DNA of 10,107 bases from Acidobacteriota bacterium (GTDB lineage: Bacteria; Acidobacteriota; Thermoanaerobaculia; Multivoradales; JAHEKO01). The DNA lies in the NCBI GenBank assembly GCA_024638355.1, contig JAHEKO010000059.1, positions 3,393 to 13,499 on the forward strand, given 5' to 3'. Shown piece by piece: positions 6,993 to 10,107 of this stretch. Numbering within the stretch: position 1 is the first letter of the stretch; each line of letters begins with the position of its first letter. A program made the translations under genes and the position numbers. Under the pieces are notes generated by a model. The model had not been told where the DNA came from and did no database searches. It worked only from the letters and a program-made list of their open reading frames with translations.

Positions 6993-7011
6993 CTGATGCG
7001 GGGGGCATCAG
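6993..7011. terminator. Hairpin between convergent operons
   Basis: CTGATGC (6993-6999) pairs perfectly with GCATCAG (7005-7011) around a GGGGG loop, starting on the base after the protease TGA. It sits 22 bases beyond the anti-sigma stop on the other strand, so it can serve both converging transcripts. No T-run follows on either strand, so it is not a canonical intrinsic terminator. Confidence 0.5.
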
Positions 7012-7033
7012 CCTGGCCGTGATGGGTCGTGCC

Positions 7034-7684
7034 TCAATCCTCGGGCTCTGGGGAAGGCGCGCCCCTCATGGCTTCCGCGAAGCGAACGAGGGGGTCGCCG
7101 CGCAGACGTTCGAGGAGCTTCGTTCGCTCGCGATCATCGACGGGTCTTCCGACTATCCGCAGGCTGTAGGCGCCGGCCGTGTTGGGACCGGCGACGATCT
7201 GCGCATCGATCGACTCGAGCAGGGCACGCACATCCAGGTCGGTAGCTCGCTCGTCGAACACCACGCGAAGGACCGCATCGCTCGGCTCGACGTTGCCGGC
7301 GTTGGACAGGGTCTGATAGCTACCGGGACGAGTGGTCGCAGTGGGCCAGAGCAGGATCGCCAGGAGCGTTGCGATCGCCGCGGCCTGCCCGACCACCAGC
7401 CAGCGCACCAGCGGCGATGCGCGAAAGGCGCGGATCCTGGAGCTTGCGGCGCGGGCCAAGACCTCGTTGAAACGATCGCGGATCGGCGGTGGCTCCACGG
7501 CTCGTACCGAGCTCTGCAGCGTCTCCAGAAGGACGACCTCGTCGCGACACGCGCTGCAGTCCTCCAGGTGGGTTTCGACCGCCAGACGCTCGCTCGCGTC
7601 GAGAGTCTGGTTGAGATACCAGGGGAGCAGCTCCAGGCAGCTCTCGTGGCTCGGGGTCCGCGGGCTTGCGGTATCAGGGCACAT
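7034..7684 (-). CDS. Zinc-finger transmembrane anti-sigma factor with propeptide-like periplasmic domain
   Basis: This 216-residue protein should hold the neighbouring ECF sigma factor inactive at the inner membrane. Residues 12-52 form an anti-sigma zinc finger with C16, H39, C43 and C46 (HLEDCSACRDEV). One membrane segment spans about 92-113, placing the finger in the cytoplasm and the C-terminus in the periplasm. The periplasmic part, about 137-206, begins AVLRVVFDE and continues AQIVAGPNTAGAYSLRIV, then LLERLRGDPLVRFAEAM. This alternating pattern resembles subtilase propeptide (I9-like) domains; that resemblance is my inference. An in-frame ATG at 7717 would add 11 residues, but the ATG at 7684 has a GAGGAGA Shine-Dalgarno 7 bases upstream and sits inside the end of the sigma gene, overlapping by 11 bases. 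The two are therefore co-transcribed and probably translationally coupled. Confidence 0.88.
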   Translation of the reverse strand: MCPDTASPRTPSHESCLELLPWYLNQTLDASERLAVETHLEDCSACRDEVVLLETLQSSVRAVEPPPIRDRFNEVLARAASSRIRAFRASPLVRWLVVGQAAAIATLLAILLWPTATTRPGSYQTLSNAGNVEPSDAVLRVVFDERATDLDVRALLESIDAQIVAGPNTAGAYSLRIVGRPVDDRERTKLLERLRGDPLVRFAEAMRGAPSPEPED

Positions 7685-8270
7685 CGGAGAGTCTCCTCGA
7701 AGGCGTGAAGGAGGCACCGTCCTCGAGCACCTGCCTCAGGTGCCGTCGGGCATGGAACATCCTGGTCTTGACCGTGTTGTGCGGGCAGCCGACGACCTCG
7801 GCGATCTCGCGGTAGCTCAACTCTTCGAAGAAGGTGAGCTCGATCACGGCGCGGTGCTTGGGCGACAGTCGCAGCAGGGCCTGCCGAATCCGCTCTCGGC
7901 TCTGACTTCTCGAAAGGCGCGCCTCCGGCTCATCGGCCTCGCTCGACTGAGGCTCGAGCGGAAGTTCCACCTCTGCGCGAGTCCGGCGAGAGCTCTCTCG
8001 CAACCGCTTCAGGGTGATCCGGTAGGCGATACCGAGGATCCAGGTCGATAGCTTCGATCGGCCGCGAAACCGGCCGGCCTTCTGCCAGACCACGACCATG
8101 GTGTCGTTGACGACCTCCTCGACGATGTCGGGGTGCCGGGTGAGCCGCGCCGCGAAGCGCGCTACCCGCAGCCGGTAGCGACGGTAGATCGCCTCGAAGG
8201 CTTCGACATCTCCCCGGGCCACGCGTCGAACCAGCGCTTGCTCGGTCTCTGTCTTGGCGCTCGCCGTCAT
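7674..8270 (-). CDS. ECF-family RNA polymerase sigma factor
   Basis: The ATG at 8270 gives 198 residues, usual for this family. Region 2 covers about 26-92 (AIYRRYRLRVARFAARLT, then VVNDTMVVVWQKAGRFRG and STWILGIAYR). Region 4 covers about 126-182 with the helix-turn-helix LSYREIAEVVGCPHNTVKTR (151-170) for -35 recognition. The open frame extends to an upstream ATG at 8414, but those 48 extra residues have no sigma-factor similarity; a GGAG lies close before the 8270 ATG. It should direct RNA polymerase to a small regulon when released from the overlapping anti-sigma factor. The divergent porin/protease genes are the obvious candidate targets, but I see no convincing matched ECF promoter upstream of either direction. 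The ECF subgroup cannot be fixed by eye. Confidence 0.92.
   Translation of the reverse strand: MTASAKTETEQALVRRVARGDVEAFEAIYRRYRLRVARFAARLTRHPDIVEEVVNDTMVVVWQKAGRFRGRSKLSTWILGIAYRITLKRLRESSRRTRAEVELPLEPQSSEADEPEARLSRSQSRERIRQALLRLSPKHRAVIELTFFEELSYREIAEVVGCPHNTVKTRMFHARRHLRQVLEDGASFTPSRRLSDVP
7692..7698 (-). promoter_or_regulatory. Ribosome binding site of the anti-sigma gene
   Basis: On the minus strand this reads GAGGAGA, 7 bases before the ATG at 7684 and inside the sigma-factor coding region. It decides the anti-sigma start over the in-frame ATG at 7717. Confidence 0.7.
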
Positions 8271-8320
8271 TCTCCACTCGAAGCTCGGGTCCGGAGACAG
8301 GTACGCCACCCACGATACCC

Positions 8321-8357
8321 CCGGTGGCCGCCCCTGATGCTGCGACGGGGCCACCGG
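8321..8357. repeat. 9-bp perfect inverted repeat in the sigma/porin divergent gap
   Basis: CCGGTGGCC at 8321-8329 is the exact reverse complement of GGCCACCGG at 8349-8357, with a 19-base spacer. It lies 51 bases upstream of the sigma-factor ATG in a 188-base divergent intergenic region (8271-8458), where an operator or leader hairpin would be expected. In GC-rich DNA a 9-bp match is not strong evidence. I see nothing else convincing in this gap. Confidence 0.3.
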
Positions 8358-8458
8358 TCGTGGCGCTGCACATCCAACCATAGGTAGGTTCCCTTGCCGG
8401 GGCCGGCGGTTCATTCCAGCCTCCGGAAAGCCGGCTACGCGACCGGTGCTAGGGTCAA

Positions 8459-9175
8459 ATGATGAACCGCTGGGTCTGTCGACTGCTGGTTGCCGCCGCT
8501 GTCGCGGCGATGCCTTCTCCGGCGGCCGCCAGCTGGCACGTTGCGGTGAGCGCGGCTACGGACTACATCTTTCGTGGCTTCTCACGCAGCGATTCGGACG
8601 GGGCGCTTCAGGCCGGCCTGCGCTACCGGCACTCCGAGGGTTTCAGCGCCGGGTTGTGGGCGTCGACGGTGGGCTTTCCGACCGATGAAGGCTCGGCGAA
8701 CGAGCGGCGCATCGAAGTGCAGGGCTTCGCCGGCTACGCGGCGCCACTGACCAAGGATTGGCTGCTGAGCGCGTTCCTGCTGCGCTATGAATACCCCGGT
8801 GCCGGCGCCGACGTCGACACCTCGTATTCCGAAGCCGAAGTCTCCTTCGTCTACCGCGGCATGCTGCAAGCGACCCTGGCGTACACGCCCGATTTCCTGG
8901 CGAGCAGCTTTCCGGGCCACTTTGCCGAGGTCGCGGGTCGCTACCCCCTGCCGGGGCTCGTCGACCTGAGCGCGGGGCTCGGTCGTGCGGAGCTCGACAC
9001 TCCGATGCCCACGAGCTACACCTATGGTCACCTGGGTGTGGGCTGGTCGCGCGAGGGGCTCGATCTGGAGCTCGGCTACTACCTGACGGACGCACGAGCG
9101 ATTCCGCGCTGGGGCGAGGTCGCCGATGGCAGCTGGGTGCTGTCTCTCTCGGCCCGGTTTCCGAGAAAGGGGTGA
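8459..9175 (+). CDS. TorF-like putative outer-membrane porin
   Basis: This 238-residue protein starts with a signal peptide (MMNRWVCR basic start, Ala/Val-rich core, cleavage near PAAA before SW at about residues 22-26). The mature start HVAVSAATDYIFRGFSRSDSDGA matches the N-terminal signature of the TorF / gcw_chp putative porin family, followed by GFSAGLWASTV. The rest alternates short amphipathic strands typical of a small beta-barrel (YRHSEGFSAGLWAS, LSAFLLRYEY, LGVGWSREGLDLELGYYL) and ends in LSLSARFPRKG. The final residue is not an aromatic, unlike many barrels, but a Phe lies five positions from the end. Transported solute is unknown. The first of two adjacent ATGs (8459, 8462) follows an AGGG. 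It lies 43 bases before the S8 protease on the same strand, so they may be one transcript, divergent from the sigma/anti-sigma pair. Confidence 0.8.
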   Translation: MMNRWVCRLLVAAAVAAMPSPAAASWHVAVSAATDYIFRGFSRSDSDGALQAGLRYRHSEGFSAGLWASTVGFPTDEGSANERRIEVQGFAGYAAPLTKDWLLSAFLLRYEYPGAGADVDTSYSEAEVSFVYRGMLQATLAYTPDFLASSFPGHFAEVAGRYPLPGLVDLSAGLGRAELDTPMPTSYTYGHLGVGWSREGLDLELGYYLTDARAIPRWGEVADGSWVLSLSARFPRKG

Positions 9176-9207
9176 ACTGACGCGGCCTGTTGAGGTACTC
9201 ACCTGTT

Positions 9208-9212
9208 GGGAG
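9208..9212 (+). promoter_or_regulatory. Ribosome binding site of the S8 protease gene
   Basis: GGGAG at 9208-9212 stands 6 bases before the GTG at 9219. It favours this start over the later in-frame GTG codons at 9285 and 9288 and the ATG at 9297. Confidence 0.55.
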
Positions 9213-9218
9213 ACTGCC

Positions 9219-10107
9219 GTGAGAGACGGGTTCGCATCGAGTCCAAGGCCTGCCGCCCGCCGACCCGGCGTCAATGGTCTGCAGGTGGTGGCCCGCATGG
9301 CGCCGCTGGTGCTTCTGGCGGCCTGCGCGACGGTCAGTCCTCCAGCCAGGCCGAATGCCGCTGCCGACTCCGGCGCCGTGGGACGGCAGATTCTCGTGAC
9401 CCTCGAAGAGATCGAGCCCCCGCCCCTGCGGCGGCCAGGCTCGTCGTCCGGAGGTTACGTCGATCCCTCTGGCTACTCGGTTTCCCCACGCACCCGGCGA
9501 ACAGCTACCCGCCTGGCTCGCGACTACGACCTCGCCGAGCGCCAGGGTTGGCCGATTCGGCCCCTGGACCTCTACTGCGTCGTCTACGAGGTCCCGGCGG
9601 AGATGCCGATCGAGGACGTGATTGCGCGCCTCTCCAACGACGCTCGGGTCGAATCGGTGCAGCCGATGCAGACCTTCGAGGTCGAGTCGAGCTACGACGA
9701 CCCGTACGTCGCGATGCAGCACGGGATGGAGGCCACGCGGGTCTGGGAGACTCATGCCTGGGTCGCCGGGCGCGGCATCACTGTGGCGGTGGTCGACACC
9801 GCGGTGGATCCCGAGCATCCGGACCTCGCCCCCAACATCGTGCTGAGCAAGGACTTCGTGACGGAGAAAGCTCCGCACGACGGATTCGGGGAGCTTCACG
9901 GCACGGCAGTGGCGGGAGTCATCGCCTCGGCGGCCAACAACGGCATCGGTACGGTGGGCGTGGCGCCGCGGGCGTGGATCCTGGCACTGCGCGCCTGCTG
10001 GGAGCCGCGGGCCGACGGATTCTCCGGCACCTGCAACACCTTCACGCTCGCCAAGGCGCTGGCCTTCGTGGTCGAGCGCCGGCCGGAGGTCTTGAACTTG
10101 AGCGTCG
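9219..10107 (+). CDS. Subtilisin-family (S8) serine protease, putative lipoprotein (3' end cut off)
   Basis: From GTG 9219, 296 residues are visible before the window ends. A lipobox LAAC (33-36) follows a hydrophobic run MAPLVLL, so Cys36 would be lipid-modified and the protein anchored to a membrane facing the periplasm or surface. The first charged stretch is long (about 26 residues); a start at 9285 would give a shorter conventional signal but lacks a good ribosome site. Residues about 60-160 form a propeptide-like region ending VIARLSNDARVESVQPMQTFEV. The catalytic domain has Asp193 in VAVVDTAVDPEHPDL and His227 in ELHGTAVAGVIA; the catalytic Ser is beyond the edge. DTAVD replaces the common DTGVD. 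The last visible residues LNLSV fit the strand before the oxyanion-hole region of subtilases. It is downstream of the porin and divergent from the sigma/anti-sigma pair, suggesting an envelope role. Confidence 0.9.
   Translation, partial: MRDGFASSPRPAARRPGVNGLQVVARMAPLVLLAACATVSPPARPNAAADSGAVGRQILVTLEEIEPPPLRRPGSSSGGYVDPSGYSVSPRTRRTATRLARDYDLAERQGWPIRPLDLYCVVYEVPAEMPIEDVIARLSNDARVESVQPMQTFEVESSYDDPYVAMQHGMEATRVWETHAWVAGRGITVAVVDTAVDPEHPDLAPNIVLSKDFVTEKAPHDGFGELHGTAVAGVIASAANNGIGTVGVAPRAWILALRACWEPRADGFSGTCNTFTLAKALAFVVERRPEVLNLSV

Noticed and set aside
8388..8393. GGAACC on the minus strand upstream of the sigma gene as an ECF -35 element
   Set aside because: The core matches a common ECF -35 pattern, but I find no convincing partner -10 at the right distance.
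8271..8414. 48-residue N-terminal extension of the ECF sigma factor
   Set aside because: It has no sigma-factor similarity and would make the protein longer than usual; the ATG at 8270 starts directly before region 2 and has a nearby GGAG.
8643..9899. 418-codon minus-strand frame opposite the porin and S8 protease
   Set aside because: It crosses two recognised plus-strand genes and the gap between them; the translation is Arg/Pro-rich with no recognisable domain.

Overview
This is a GC-rich window (estimated by eye at well over 60% GC) that reads as chromosomal DNA of a Gram-negative bacterium, probably an Acidobacteriota member. The main evidence is a gene of the VWFA-related family first described from acidobacteria, followed by two secreted companions. 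A Gram-negative envelope is supported by a putative outer-membrane porin and several Sec-type signal peptides. A radical-SAM futalosine-pathway gene (mqnC) indicates menaquinone synthesis by the alternative route. The phylum assignment is inference.

Layout: (1) 1-652, minus: a secreted protein with a Gly/Cys/Arg-rich low-complexity segment followed by a duplicated His-containing module; its 3' end is outside the window. (2) 767-1948, plus: mqnC. Its last codons and stop are the first copy of a three-copy ~51-bp tandem repeat that fills much of the following gap. (3) 2208-3116, plus: a diacylglycerol-kinase-family lipid kinase. (4) 3180-6992, plus: a tight three-gene operon of a VWFA-related secreted protein, an Ig-like/VWA-like exported protein, and a secreted HExxH metalloprotease with an SH3-like domain. 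The operon begins with a perfect 10-bp inverted repeat over the ribosome binding site and start codon, and ends with a hairpin right after the last stop. (5) 7034-8270, minus: an ECF sigma factor and its overlapping zinc-finger transmembrane anti-sigma factor, convergent with the operon. (6) 8459-10107, plus: a TorF-like putative porin followed by a subtilisin-family (S8) protease with a lipoprotein signal; the protease runs off the window end.

The most interesting theme is the right third. The ECF sigma/anti-sigma pair is divergent from an envelope porin and an S8 lipoprotein protease. The anti-sigma periplasmic domain has a pattern resembling the protease's own propeptide-like N-terminal region. 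This suggests, as inference only, an envelope-sensing circuit in which a subtilase-propeptide-like domain is used as sensor. The VWFA / Ig-VWA / metalloprotease operon looks like a separate envelope or secreted module. There are no tRNA or rRNA genes, CRISPR arrays or insertion sequences that I can recognise.
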